Below the pieces are notes generated by a model, which saw nothing but the letters and a program-made list of their open reading frames with translations, did no database searches and had not been told where the DNA came from. Position numbers and translations under genes: made by a program. A stretch of 64,000 bases of DNA from Gammaproteobacteria bacterium (GTDB lineage: Bacteria > Pseudomonadota > Gammaproteobacteria > Steroidobacterales > Rariloculaceae). Positions 1-7,380 of the stretch are shown here, in pieces. The stretch's first letter is position 1. Each line of letters starts with the position of its first letter. The DNA lies in NCBI GenBank assembly GCA_022819855.1, contig JAJEGN010000014.1, forward strand, positions 126,501-190,500, in the 5' to 3' direction.

Positions 1-549
1 ATACTCGACGGCCCCGACCCGCAGCCCGCAACGGAGCCCGTGGTGGAGTTGCCGACGGACGCAGACGAGTCCGTCCCGATCAGAACGCGCACCATCGACC
101 TCGACCGTCGTCCCGGCGGCGCGGGCGCTACGCCCGAGGCAGCAGCGGCGCCCGATGAAATTTTCGATGATCCGGCCACTGTTGCCGGCATCGAGCAGGC
201 ACCGCCGCAAGTCGCCGAGGCGATTGCGGAACGTCCGCGCGAAACACGGGCCGCCGGTGCTGACGCGGAGCCCGCACCGCCGGTACAGGCCGCAGCCGCC
301 GGCGACGCCCGCAATGACACCGGCGGCTGGGTCGTGCAGCTTGGCAGTTTCCGCGACAGGGACAACGCCGACCGGCAGGCGGCTCGGGTGGCGACCCACG
401 GCTTCGAGCCCGCTGTTTCCGTATTCACAGCCGGAGGGCAGTCCCTGTACCGAGTGCGCGTCGGGCCCTACGATTCGCGTGGCCGTGCCGACGAGACTGT
501 GTCGACACTCGCCGCGAACGGGTTTGTGGCGCAGGTCGTTGCAAACTGA
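1..549 (+). CDS. SPOR-domain protein (DedD-like), 5' end outside window
   Basis: The reading frame is open from the first base, so the N-terminus, where DedD-type proteins have their membrane anchor, lies outside the window. The visible 182 codons hold an Ala/Pro/acid-rich linker, then a C-terminal SPOR domain over about the last 75 residues (GGWVVQLGSF at its start, LYRVRVGPY near its end). SPOR domains bind denuded septal peptidoglycan, so a role in the periplasm at the division site is expected. The gene lies 21 nt upstream of cvpA-purF, the same order as dedD-cvpA-purF in many gammaproteobacteria. The domain is clear; equivalence to DedD rests on context. Confidence 0.85.
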   Translation: MLDGPDPQPATEPVVELPTDADESVPIRTRTIDLDRRPGGAGATPEAAAAPDEIFDDPATVAGIEQAPPQVAEAIAERPRETRAAGADAEPAPPVQAAAAGDARNDTGGWVVQLGSFRDRDNADRQAARVATHGFEPAVSVFTAGGQSLYRVRVGPYDSRGRADETVSTLAANGFVAQVVAN

Positions 550-570
550 TTCGCCGATGGACGAGAGATC

Positions 571-1176
571 ATGTCCTGGGCCGACTGGTTGATCATCGGC
601 GTTTGCCTGGCGTCGGGGGCATTCGGGTTCTGGCGCGGATTCGCCAAGGAGATCGTTTCGCTCGCGACCTGGCTCGCCGCGATCTGGCTCGCCTGGCGCT
701 TCGGCTCGATCGTGGAACCGCTGCTCGGTGTCTGGGAGGCGGCGCCGGAGCTCCGGGTCTGGGCCGCCCGCCTCGTGGTTTTCATCGCGGTGCTCGTGGC
801 CGGCGGCCTGCTGGCCTGGCTGGTCCGGGGCTTCGTCAGACACAGCTTCCTGACTGGCACCGACAGAAGCCTCGGGGCACTCTTCGGCGTGGCGCGCGGC
901 GTCATAATCGTCGGCCTCGGGGTCATCGGCATGCAGTTCGCGGGACTCGATCAGGATCCCTGGTGGCAGGGTTCGAAGCTGCGACCGACAGGCAACCAGG
1001 TCGCCGATGCGATCCGCTACTACGCCGAACTCGGCGGGAGCTACCTGGCGGCGCGGGACGAAGACCCCACCGCGTTGGGCGAAACGCCTGGCCGAGGACG
1101 GCCAATCGGCAGGCAGCATGGCGTGTTGCCGACGGCTGCCGAAGAAGCCGTTGCTCATCTCAATACTGGCGGGTAG
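571..1176 (+). CDS. cvpA: CvpA family inner-membrane protein
   Basis: A 201-residue protein with four hydrophobic stretches in its first 130 residues, matching the CvpA (colicin V production) family. It begins MSWADWLIIGVCLASGAFGF, and the G-F-x-R-G-F segment after the first helix is typical of CvpA. The biochemical role is unclear; in E. coli the gene is needed for colicin V production and sits upstream of purF, as here. A GAGAG-like ribosome site precedes the ATG. The stop is 6 nt before purF, so the two are almost certainly co-transcribed. The polar tail after about residue 150 is typical of proteobacterial members. Confidence 0.9.
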   Translation: MSWADWLIIGVCLASGAFGFWRGFAKEIVSLATWLAAIWLAWRFGSIVEPLLGVWEAAPELRVWAARLVVFIAVLVAGGLLAWLVRGFVRHSFLTGTDRSLGALFGVARGVIIVGLGVIGMQFAGLDQDPWWQGSKLRPTGNQVADAIRYYAELGGSYLAARDEDPTALGETPGRGRPIGRQHGVLPTAAEEAVAHLNTGG

Positions 1177-1182
1177 GCAACG

Positions 1183-2715
1183 ATGTGCGGAATAGTCGGA
1201 ATCGTCGGACGCGAAGCGGTCAACCAGCCGCTGTATGACGCGCTCACCGTCCTTCAGCACCGCGGGCAGGACGCCGCCGGGATCATCACCGAGGCCGACG
1301 GCTTGCTGCAGATCAGGAAGGGCAACGGGCTCGTGCGCGACGTGTTCGAGGAACGCCACATGCTCAGACTGCGGGGCAACGTGGGAATCGGGCACGTGCG
1401 CTACCCGACGGCCGGCAGCGCGAGCCAGTACGAAGCCCAGCCGTTCTACGTCAATTCACCCTATGGCGTCTGTCTCGCCCACAACGGCAATCTCGTCAAC
1501 GCCGACGACCTCAAGCAGCTCGTCGAGGCGCAGGATCGTCGGCACCTGAACACCAACTCCGACTCCGAGATCCTGCTCAATGTGCTCGCCCACGAGCTTG
1601 GCCAAAGATCGGGCAACGGTCTGCGTCCCGACCAGATTCTCGATGCCGCGCAGGCTCTGCACGGCCGCTGTTCGGGCGGCTACGCCGTCGTCGCGATGAT
1701 TTGCGGTCATGGCATCGTCGCATTCCGTGACCCGTACGGTATCCGGCCGATCATCCTTGGTGTTCGGGAAACGCCGTTCGGCAAGGAGCGGATGGTGGCG
1801 TCGGAAAGCGTCGCGCTCGATGCCCTGGGCTTCGAGATCGACCGCGACATCCTGCCGGGCGAAGCGGTGTTCATCGACAAGGACGGAACGCTGCACAGCA
1901 GGAAATACGACGGCGCCCCGGTCTATTCGCCGTGCATCTTCGAATTTGTCTATTTCGCGCGTCCCGACTCGATCATCGACAATCTTTCGGTCTACAAGGC
2001 GCGTCTGCGCATGGGCGAAACCCTCGCTGCCAAGATCCAGCGGACCCGGCCGCATCACGACATCGACGTTGTCATTCCCATCCCTGACACGTCGAGGACC
2101 GCCGCCATGCAGGTCGCGTACCGGCTCGGGCTCAAGTATCGCGAAGGCTTCATCAAGAACCGCTACATCGGGCGGACCTTCATCATGCCCGAACAGGCGG
2201 CGCGGCAGGCCTCGGTGCGGCGCAAGCTCAATGCGATCGATCTCGAGTTCGGAGGCAAGAACGTGCTGCTCGTCGACGACTCCATCGTCCGCGGCACGAC
2301 TTCGAAGCAGATCGTCGAGATGGCCAGAGAGGCGGGTGCGAACAAGGTCTATTTCGCCTCGGCCTCACCGCCCGTACGCTATCCGAACGTGTACGGAATC
2401 GACATGCCCGCCGCCCACGAACTCATCGCCGCAGGCCGCAGCGAGGAACAGATACAGCAGTTCATTGGCGCCGACTGGCTCGTGTACCAGGATCTTGAGG
2501 ATCTCGTCGACGCCGTCGATCACGAGGAGTCCGATATCGTCTCGTTCGATACCTCATGTTTCTCCGGCGAATACGTTACCGGGGACGTGAGCCGCGAGTA
2601 TCTCAACGAGCTCGAGGTCGCCAGATCCAATCTGGCCAAGGCCAGGCGCGACGAACGCGTACGGCGGGAAGAACTCGGCGAGGACGATACGATCCAGGCC
2701 GCAGCAGGGCTATAG
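1183..2715 (+). CDS. purF: amidophosphoribosyltransferase
   Basis: PurF makes 5-phosphoribosylamine from PRPP and glutamine, the first committed step of de novo purine synthesis, in the cytoplasm. The protein starts MCGIVGIVG, so Cys2 becomes the N-terminal glutaminase nucleophile after Met removal. HRGQDAAG and the GHVRYPTAG loop belong to the Ntn-hydrolase domain. The C-terminal phosphoribosyltransferase domain carries the PRPP loop [14 protein letters not shown]. At 510 residues it is close to E. coli PurF. It is the last gene of the SPOR-cvpA-purF unit and converges on lpxH with about 80 nt between the stops. Confidence 0.97.
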   Translation: MCGIVGIVGREAVNQPLYDALTVLQHRGQDAAGIITEADGLLQIRKGNGLVRDVFEERHMLRLRGNVGIGHVRYPTAGSASQYEAQPFYVNSPYGVCLAHNGNLVNADDLKQLVEAQDRRHLNTNSDSEILLNVLAHELGQRSGNGLRPDQILDAAQALHGRCSGGYAVVAMICGHGIVAFRDPYGIRPIILGVRETPFGKERMVASESVALDALGFEIDRDILPGEAVFIDKDGTLHSRKYDGAPVYSPCIFEFVYFARPDSIIDNLSVYKARLRMGETLAAKIQRTRPHHDIDVVIPIPDTSRTAAMQVAYRLGLKYREGFIKNRYIGRTFIMPEQAARQASVRRKLNAIDLEFGGKNVLLVDDSIVRGTTSKQIVEMAREAGANKVYFASASPPVRYPNVYGIDMPAAHELIAAGRSEEQIQQFIGADWLVYQDLEDLVDAVDHEESDIVSFDTSCFSGEYVTGDVSREYLNELEVARSNLAKARRDERVRREELGEDDTIQAAAGL

Positions 2716-2794
2716 CAGCCCTTGACAGAATCCCGCGTCGCACCCGTGCAGTGAGAGGGGGTTCTTCCCCGTAGTTGCCGGACGCTGCCGCCGC

Positions 2795-3511
2795 TCAGAC
2801 TTCAACGAGCTCGAAACCCTGCTCGTCCCAGCGCACGATACTCGCGCGGTCATGCCACGCACCGAGCACGATGCGCAGAGCCGGCTCTTCATCCAGCTCG
2901 AACTCGTGCACGGCCGGCCGGTGCGTGTGCCCGTGCAGCAGCACGCTGACTCCGAAGCGGCGCATCGTGTCTTCGACGCTGGACTGGTTCACGTCCATGA
3001 TGTCCTCGGGTTTGGCGGCGATCTCCGTGCGGCTGAGCTGCCGCAGGCCGTCAGCGATCGTACGCCGCTCCGCCAGCGGCTTCGCGAGGAAATCGGCCTG
3101 CCAGGCCGGATCGCGCACCGTCCCGCGCAAGGTCATGTAGCGCTTGTCGTCGGTGCACAGCAGGTCGCCGTGGGTGAGCAGAACCGTCGTGCCGTGGACC
3201 TCGATGGTTTCGTAGTCGCCGAGCAGCGTGCAGCCGGTTTCCGCAGCGAATCGCTCGCCGATCAGGAAATCCCGGTTGCCGTGCATGAAATGGCACGGTG
3301 TGCCGGACCGGGTCAGCCGCCTCAGTGCCGAGCGCACCGGTCGAAGCCCCGGGTCAGGGTCGTCGTCGCCGATCCACGCCTCGAACAGATCGCCGAGAAT
3401 GTACAGGCGATCCGCCACAGGGCCTTCGCTTCCGGCGAAGTCGACAAAGCGCTCGACGCCCTCGGGCTGCGCCGACTCCAGGTGAAGGTCGGAAATGAAA
3501 AAAACCGCCAC
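2795..3511 (-). CDS. lpxH: UDP-2,3-diacylglucosamine diphosphatase
   Basis: LpxH hydrolyses UDP-2,3-diacylglucosamine to lipid X and UMP on the inner face of the inner membrane, the fourth step of lipid A synthesis. The calcineurin-like phosphoesterase metal motifs are all present: ISDLHL at the N-terminus, GDLFEAWIGDDD, GNRDFL, LTHGD and GHTHRP. The length of 238 residues is normal. It starts 7 nt after the cyclophilin gene stops on the same strand, so it looks like the last gene of a folD-cyclophilin-lpxH operon. Its presence marks the host as making lipid A by the LpxH route common in Beta- and Gammaproteobacteria. Confidence 0.96.
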   Translation of the reverse strand: MAVFFISDLHLESAQPEGVERFVDFAGSEGPVADRLYILGDLFEAWIGDDDPDPGLRPVRSALRRLTRSGTPCHFMHGNRDFLIGERFAAETGCTLLGDYETIEVHGTTVLLTHGDLLCTDDKRYMTLRGTVRDPAWQADFLAKPLAERRTIADGLRQLSRTEIAAKPEDIMDVNQSSVEDTMRRFGVSVLLHGHTHRPAVHEFELDEEPALRIVLGAWHDRASIVRWDEQGFELVEV

Positions 3512-3518
3512 TCAGCGG

Positions 3519-4097
3519 TTACTCGATCAGCAGGGTGACGTTCTCGATGACGATCGGATTCACGGGGACGCTGCGGTCGAACTCGCCGCCCGCACCGGTC
3601 GGTGCGTGGCCGATCTCGTCCACGACATCCATCCCTTCGGCGATCGTGCCGAAAACCGTGTATCCCCAGCGCGTCGGCCGCGGGTTCAGATCGAGGTTGT
3701 CGGCGAGATTGACATAAAACTGCGTCGTCGCCGAATGCGGCTCGGCAGTGCGCGCCATGCCGACGGTGCCGCGCAGATTGCTGAGTCCGTTGCCCGACTC
3801 GTTGATGACCGAGTTCTCGGTCGGTTTGAGCTGCAGATCGGGCGTATAGCCTCCGCCCTGGGCGATGAAGCCGCTGACGACGCGGTGGAACACGGTGCCC
3901 GCATAGAAGCCGGTTGTGACGTTCGTCAGGAAAGCTTCGGTGGTCAGCGGCGCCCGGCCGGGGTCCAGTTCGATCACGAAATCGCCGACGCTGGTTTCGA
4001 CGCGAACGCGGGGGTCCGTCGAAATCGTTGAGAGTTCCTGGGCAATAACCTGCGCCGCAGGCAACACCAGGCTAAGCAATGCGATCGCTGACCTCAT
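3519..4097 (-). CDS. exported cyclophilin-type peptidyl-prolyl isomerase
   Basis: A 192-residue protein with an N-terminal signal peptide (MRSAIALLSLVLPAAQ, cleavage likely near VIAQ) followed by a cyclophilin domain. The catalytic Arg lies in FHRV, with QGG and TTQFYVNLADN as further family signatures. It should catalyse cis-trans isomerisation of X-Pro bonds in the periplasm, like PpiA. An upstream in-frame ATG would add 22 residues, but it would bury the signal peptide, so the ATG at 4097 is preferred. It lies between folD and lpxH on the same strand. Confidence 0.92.
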   Translation of the reverse strand: MRSAIALLSLVLPAAQVIAQELSTISTDPRVRVETSVGDFVIELDPGRAPLTTEAFLTNVTTGFYAGTVFHRVVSGFIAQGGGYTPDLQLKPTENSVINESGNGLSNLRGTVGMARTAEPHSATTQFYVNLADNLDLNPRPTRWGYTVFGTIAEGMDVVDEIGHAPTGAGGEFDRSVPVNPIVIENVTLLIE

Positions 4098-4182
4098 GAT
4101 TCGGTACCGTGCCTTGTTCGATGAGGAGTCCCGATAATAGCCAAGTCGACGCTGCGGTTGCACTGCCGCGCGTCGGAGAGCC

Positions 4183-5112
4183 CTATCCGCTCAGGCGAAG
4201 TTCCGCGGCTCTGACCGTATTCGCCATGAGCATCGCGATCGTGAGCGGCCCGACGCCGCCCGGCACGGGCGTGAGTGCGCCGGCCGTCTCGGCGACGTTC
4301 GGATGCACGTCGCCGACGAGCACCGAACCACGGCGTTCGAAGAGTTTGAGCCGCTTCGGCTGCGAGGCGAGAAGTTGGCGGGCTTCGTCAGCATCGGTGA
4401 CCCGGTTCATGCCGACGTCGATCACGACGGCGCCGGGCTTGACGAAGTCCTGCGTGACGAGGCCGGCGCGGCCGATCGCCGCGACGAGAATGTCCGCCTC
4501 CCGGGCGACGCCCGGCAGGTCTCGAGTCCTCGAGTGGCACACCGTCACGGTTGCATTGCGGTGCATCAACAGCATCGCCATCGGTTTGCCGACGATGTCG
4601 GACCGGCCGATGACGACGGCGCGCGCGCCCTCGATGGCCAGGCGTTCGCGATCGAGCATCTCGATGATCCCGGCGGGCGTGCACGGTGCGAAGCCGGAAC
4701 GCTTCTGCGAGAGGTGACCGGCCGAGATCGGACTGAAGCCGTCGACGTCCTTGCCGGGATCGATGGTGTCGAAGACCCGCTGCGCGGCGTTGCGGCCCAT
4801 CCCGGCGGGCAAGGGCGACTGCACGAGGATGCCGTCGATTTGAGCGCTCATGTTGAACCGTTCGACGACGGCGAGCGTCTCGTCGAGCGTCGAGTCGCCC
4901 GGCAGCGTCTCGAGCGTGACTCCCATACCGGAGTCTTCGGCAGTCCTGAGCTTGTTTCGGACATAAACGTGTGAAGCGGGATCGTCGCCGACGATCGCGA
5001 TCGCCAGGTGCGGCGAACGCCCGAGCCCTTCGCGCACGGCGGCGATACGTGCTGCGAGGTCATCCCTGATTTGCTGCGCGATGGCCTTCCCGTCGATAAT
5101 TCTGGCCGGCAT
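4183..5112 (-). CDS. folD: methylenetetrahydrofolate dehydrogenase / cyclohydrolase
   Basis: FolD interconverts 5,10-methylene-THF, methenyl-THF and 10-formyl-THF using NADP in the cytoplasm. The protein of 309 residues starts MPARIIDGKAIAQQIRDDLA. The frame stays open further upstream, but those codons run into the tRNA-Pro gene, so the start at 5112 is taken. Family signatures seen are PGMGR-like and KDVDGFSP segments, the nucleotide-binding GRSDIVGKPMAMLL, and VIDVGMNRV near the C-terminus, closing with GGVGPLTIAMLM. It heads the opposite-strand unit with the cyclophilin and lpxH. It also supplies the folate C1 pool that the LigM-like enzymes further along would draw on. Confidence 0.97.
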   Translation of the reverse strand: MPARIIDGKAIAQQIRDDLAARIAAVREGLGRSPHLAIAIVGDDPASHVYVRNKLRTAEDSGMGVTLETLPGDSTLDETLAVVERFNMSAQIDGILVQSPLPAGMGRNAAQRVFDTIDPGKDVDGFSPISAGHLSQKRSGFAPCTPAGIIEMLDRERLAIEGARAVVIGRSDIVGKPMAMLLMHRNATVTVCHSRTRDLPGVAREADILVAAIGRAGLVTQDFVKPGAVVIDVGMNRVTDADEARQLLASQPKRLKLFERRGSVLVGDVHPNVAETAGALTPVPGGVGPLTIAMLMANTVRAAELRLSG

Positions 5113-5185
5113 TTGCTTGATCCCGTGGGCGAAGAAGCGCGGATTCTCGCACGGCGTTTCGGCGAGTCTCAAGCGCCGCTCTCGA

Positions 5186-5214
5186 TTGATTCGGGGCTTC
5201 GCGGCCCCTACCAT
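5186..5214 (+). promoter_or_regulatory. probable sigma70 promoter of the tRNA cluster
   Basis: TTGATT at 5186-5191 and TACCAT at 5209-5214 are separated by 17 nt and sit 30 nt upstream of tRNA-Pro. The -10 element is weak, so this is a plausible but unproven promoter for the Pro-Arg-His-Lys cluster. Confidence 0.4.
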
Positions 5215-5243
5215 CCTTGGTTGCGCCGCTCGGCGGTGCGAGT

Positions 5244-5320
5244 CGGGGCATGGCGCAGTCTGGTAGCGCATCTGCTTTGGGAGCAGAGGGTCGGCGGTTC
5301 AAATCCGTCTGCCCCGACCA
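5244..5320 (+). tRNA. tRNA-Pro(UGG)
   Basis: A 77-nt cloverleaf. The acceptor stem CGGGGCA pairs with TGCCCCG, followed by discriminator A and an encoded CCA. The anticodon loop TTTGGGA gives UGG. It is the first gene of a four-tRNA cluster. Confidence 0.97.
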
Positions 5321-5360
5321 GTTTCAATGAATTCGACAGGAGGTAATCACCACTACGAGA

Positions 5361-5674
5361 GCGCCCGTAGCTCAACCGGATAGAGCATCGGCCTTTGAGT
5401 GAGGAGCCTGTATCGGGAAACCGAACCGATGCAGTGGACCGCACTGTAACGGGGAACCCTTAACAGATCACGCTGATGGCAACCCCGTGGAAACCTTCGG
5501 TCGGCCCGCATGGCGCCGACGGTTTGTTGGAAGGGATCCGTAGAGACTATACGTGCGGCGCCTGAGACGGCGAAGAGATAGTCCAGACCACAAACCCGCC
5601 AATGTGGGGCCGCGAAAGCGGTAGTTGGTAAGCTAAGCCGAGGGTTGCAGGTTCGAGTCCTGCCGGGCGCGCCA
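5361..5674 (+). tRNA. tRNA-Arg(UCU), interrupted by a group I intron
   Basis: The exons are 5361-5395 and 5633-5674. Joined, they give a normal 77-nt tRNA: acceptor GCGCCCG/CGGGCGC, D-arm GCTC...GAGC, anticodon stem TCGGC/GCCGA, loop CTTCTAA with anticodon TCT, T-arm GCAGG-TTCGAGT-CCTGC, and encoded CCA. Only this junction gives a 7-nt loop and an intron ending in G. The intron therefore falls after the first anticodon base (U^CU), equivalent to the 34/35 position of the cyanobacterial tRNA-Leu(UAA) intron. Without splicing the tRNA cannot fold. Confidence 0.93.
5396..5632 (+). ncRNA. group I intron (IC3-like), 237 nt, no ORF
   Basis: P1 can form between exon CCTT and the internal guide GAGG at 5401-5404, giving the required U-G pair at the 5' splice site. 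P7 is a 6-bp pairing of GACTAT (5545-5550) with ATAGTC (5578-5583). The flanking AGAGACTATACG and AAGAGATAGTCC are the hallmark core of short bacterial tRNA introns such as those of Azoarcus and Agrobacterium. P8-like CGCC/GGCG lies between them. GNRA-capped hairpins occur at 5413-5424 (TCGG-GAAA-CCGA) and 5610-5621 (CCGC-GAAA-GCGG, probably P9). The last base is G (omega-G). No homing endonuclease is encoded. Self-splicing is inferred. Confidence 0.92.
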
Positions 5675-5706
5675 CAAATTGATTACAATTTCATCCGCAC
5701 AACGAT

Positions 5707-5783
5707 GGTGGGCGTAGCTCAGTTGGTAGAGCCCCGGATTGTGGATCCGGTCGTCGTGGGTTCGAATCCCATCGTCCACCCCA
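5707..5783 (+). tRNA. tRNA-His(GUG)
   Basis: The cloverleaf has acceptor GTGGGCG/CGTCCAC, anticodon loop TTGTGGA (GUG), discriminator C and encoded CCA. The extra 5' G (G-1) typical of tRNA-His is present and included. Confidence 0.97.
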
Positions 5784-5803
5784 CTTCACACGCAGCAGCG
5801 CAC

Positions 5804-5880
5804 GGGCCGTTAGCTCAATCAGGCAGAGCAGTGGACTCTTAATCCATTGGTTGTAGGTTCGATTCCTACACGGCCCACCA
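5804..5880 (+). tRNA. tRNA-Lys(CUU)
   Basis: The 77-nt cloverleaf has acceptor GGGCCGT/ACGGCCC, anticodon stem GTGGA/TCCAT, loop CTCTTAA (CUU), discriminator A and encoded CCA. It is the last gene of the cluster and borders the accessory region. Confidence 0.96.
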
Positions 5881-5905
5881 ATCTTCACCAGGTTACGATT
5901 TCTTC

Positions 5906-6106
5906 GTGCCACCGCCTCCGTTCTTCGAGGTCTCCGAGGATACGGCCCGCGAGACCGCAGGGGCGATGGCGGGGAGAATCGCGGGGCGGTGGCGAGAACT
6001 CCTGCTGGCGAACGGCGTCACCGAGACGCAGTGTTCGGAATACGCCCAGGCGTTCGAGCATGAGCGGATGGAAGCCGCGTTACGGATGGGGCGCGGCGGG
6101 GTCTGA
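5906..6106 (+). CDS. small ORF, possible C-terminal remnant of a HipA-like toxin
   Basis: A 66-codon frame with a GTG start, 25 nt after tRNA-Lys. It reads as a soluble helical protein, not a shadow of another gene. The pattern WRELLLANGVTETQC followed by AFEHERMEAAL resembles the C-terminal tail that I recall from HipA-family kinases (a WR-x-GLS segment, then an AFEH-type end). No kinase domain is present upstream, because the frame runs straight back into the tRNA. If the resemblance is real this is a relic left at a tRNA-flanked insertion site; otherwise it is an unknown small protein. The identification is tentative. Confidence 0.35.
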   Translation: MPPPPFFEVSEDTARETAGAMAGRIAGRWRELLLANGVTETQCSEYAQAFEHERMEAALRMGRGGV

Positions 6107-6160
6107 ACCGTCGCCGCCGGCGCGCACATTGTCAGAGTCCCTGCTGCCGTCGCAGTCCGT

Positions 6161-6739
6161 TCATTCGCCAGCCGGTCCGTCCGTCCGTGCGTGTTCGGTT
6201 CTGCGCAGGAACGCCTTGATATGCGATGTCTCGAACTCCTGATAGTAGGCCGTAATCATGAAGACCGGTTCGAAGTGCTGCAGATGGACTGCGATGAAGG
6301 CGTCGAGGGACTCCTGGACAGTCTCCAGCACGGCCTGATGCGCCGGCACGCTCCAGTGCCCGGGCTGCTCCATGATGACCCGGCACGAGGCTGCCCGGCA
6401 TTCGACAAAGACGTCGGAGAACTCGGGACCGGCGTGTTTGACGTGCGCCTCGATCTCGGGCTGCATCGACCGCGCCCAATCGGGGTCGGGCGGCTCTTCC
6501 GCGAACAGCAGATCGGCGCGCAGGCGATCGTGAACCATGACCGAGAACTCGGCGTTGACGATCTCCTCGAACTGTGACGCGTCGAGGCCGGTGGCGCCGG
6601 TGCCTGCGAAGCTGATCAGCAGATGCCCGTCATCGTCCCTGAAGACGAAGTTCCGGTCTGTCTGGGTTTGGCCGTATTGCGGCCACATCAGCAGGACCCA
6701 TCCCAGCGCGATGACGGCGGATGAAACGGTGACTCGCAT
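6161..6739 (-). CDS. exported protein of unknown function
   Basis: A 192-residue protein with a clear N-terminal signal sequence (MRVTVSSAVIALGWVLLMW, cleavage likely near the QTQ). I do not recognise the family. The mature part is acidic and contains a Cys pair in VECRAASCRV that could form a disulfide in the periplasm, plus an aromatic-rich C-terminal segment (HFEPVFMITAYYQEFE). It runs divergently from the downstream DUF6152 gene with a 214-nt gap. Codon use matches its neighbours, which supports it as a real gene. Confidence 0.7.
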   Translation of the reverse strand: MRVTVSSAVIALGWVLLMWPQYGQTQTDRNFVFRDDDGHLLISFAGTGATGLDASQFEEIVNAEFSVMVHDRLRADLLFAEEPPDPDWARSMQPEIEAHVKHAGPEFSDVFVECRAASCRVIMEQPGHWSVPAHQAVLETVQESLDAFIAVHLQHFEPVFMITAYYQEFETSHIKAFLRRTEHARTDGPAGE

Positions 6740-6953
6740 GACCGATTACCGGCCCCGATGGCTTCGATGCCGGCAATTCTGCCTGTCTGCGGTCCCGCGT
6801 TGTCAAGTGATCTGTGGCCGTGGCATATCGGTCCCGAACCGATTGTGATGAAATGGGGGGTGGTGTTAGTCTGATACGAAGAAGAAATTGTCTGAACATC
6901 AGGCAGAACGGGCTTACGGTTGTCGATCACTGACTCCTTTGGAGGCAAATGAA

Positions 6954-7346
6954 ATGCTAAAGCGGACTTTGGGAACAATCATTTTTTCCGGGTGGTTTCT
7001 GGCCAGCGGCGCATTGTTGGCGCATCACTCCCTGTCAGCGGTTTACGACATCCGCGGCCAGGGGGAAGTGACGGGCGTCGTCAAGAAGGTCGAGTTCGTC
7101 AACCCTCACGGGGTGATGACGATCGAGGTGCCGAATGACGACGGCGAATCGACCGAATGGGAATTGACGACGGGTTCGGCCAACACGCTGTCGAGCCTCG
7201 GCTTCGGCGGCGACGGCCCGAACAACGTCATTGCCGGCGATGTCGTCACCATCACGTTCTACCCGGCCCGCAACGGCACGCCCCTGGGCTTCATCCGCTC
7301 GATCACACTGGCGGACGAGCGCACGATCGAGTTCGAGATCGAATAG
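6954..7346 (+). CDS. DUF6152 family exported protein (locus A)
   Basis: The start at 6954 follows a GGAGG ribosome site (spacing about 8 nt) and gives a signal peptide ending ALLAHHS. An upstream in-frame start would add 22 non-signal residues and was rejected. The mature protein of about 105 residues shows the family layout: AHHS start, G-x-V-x-x-V-x-F-x-NPH strand pattern (VEFVNPHGVM), a short W-E-L core, then GDVVTITFYPARNGTPLG. DUF6152 has no known function; a small beta-rich periplasmic domain is expected. The gene lies 34 nt upstream of the large WDGDTL protein and is probably co-transcribed with it. Confidence 0.85.
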   Translation: MLKRTLGTIIFSGWFLASGALLAHHSLSAVYDIRGQGEVTGVVKKVEFVNPHGVMTIEVPNDDGESTEWELTTGSANTLSSLGFGGDGPNNVIAGDVVTITFYPARNGTPLGFIRSITLADERTIEFEIE

Positions 7347-7380
7347 GGCCTGATTCCAACAATTCACGGGGGAAACGATC

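Noticed and set aside
2706-2722. Terminator hairpin after purF
   Set aside because: AGGGCT-ATAGC-AGCCCT overlaps the stop codon, is short, and no T tract follows.
5112-5271. Extended N-terminus of folD
   Set aside because: The open frame continues into tRNA-Pro; the conserved FolD start is at 5112.
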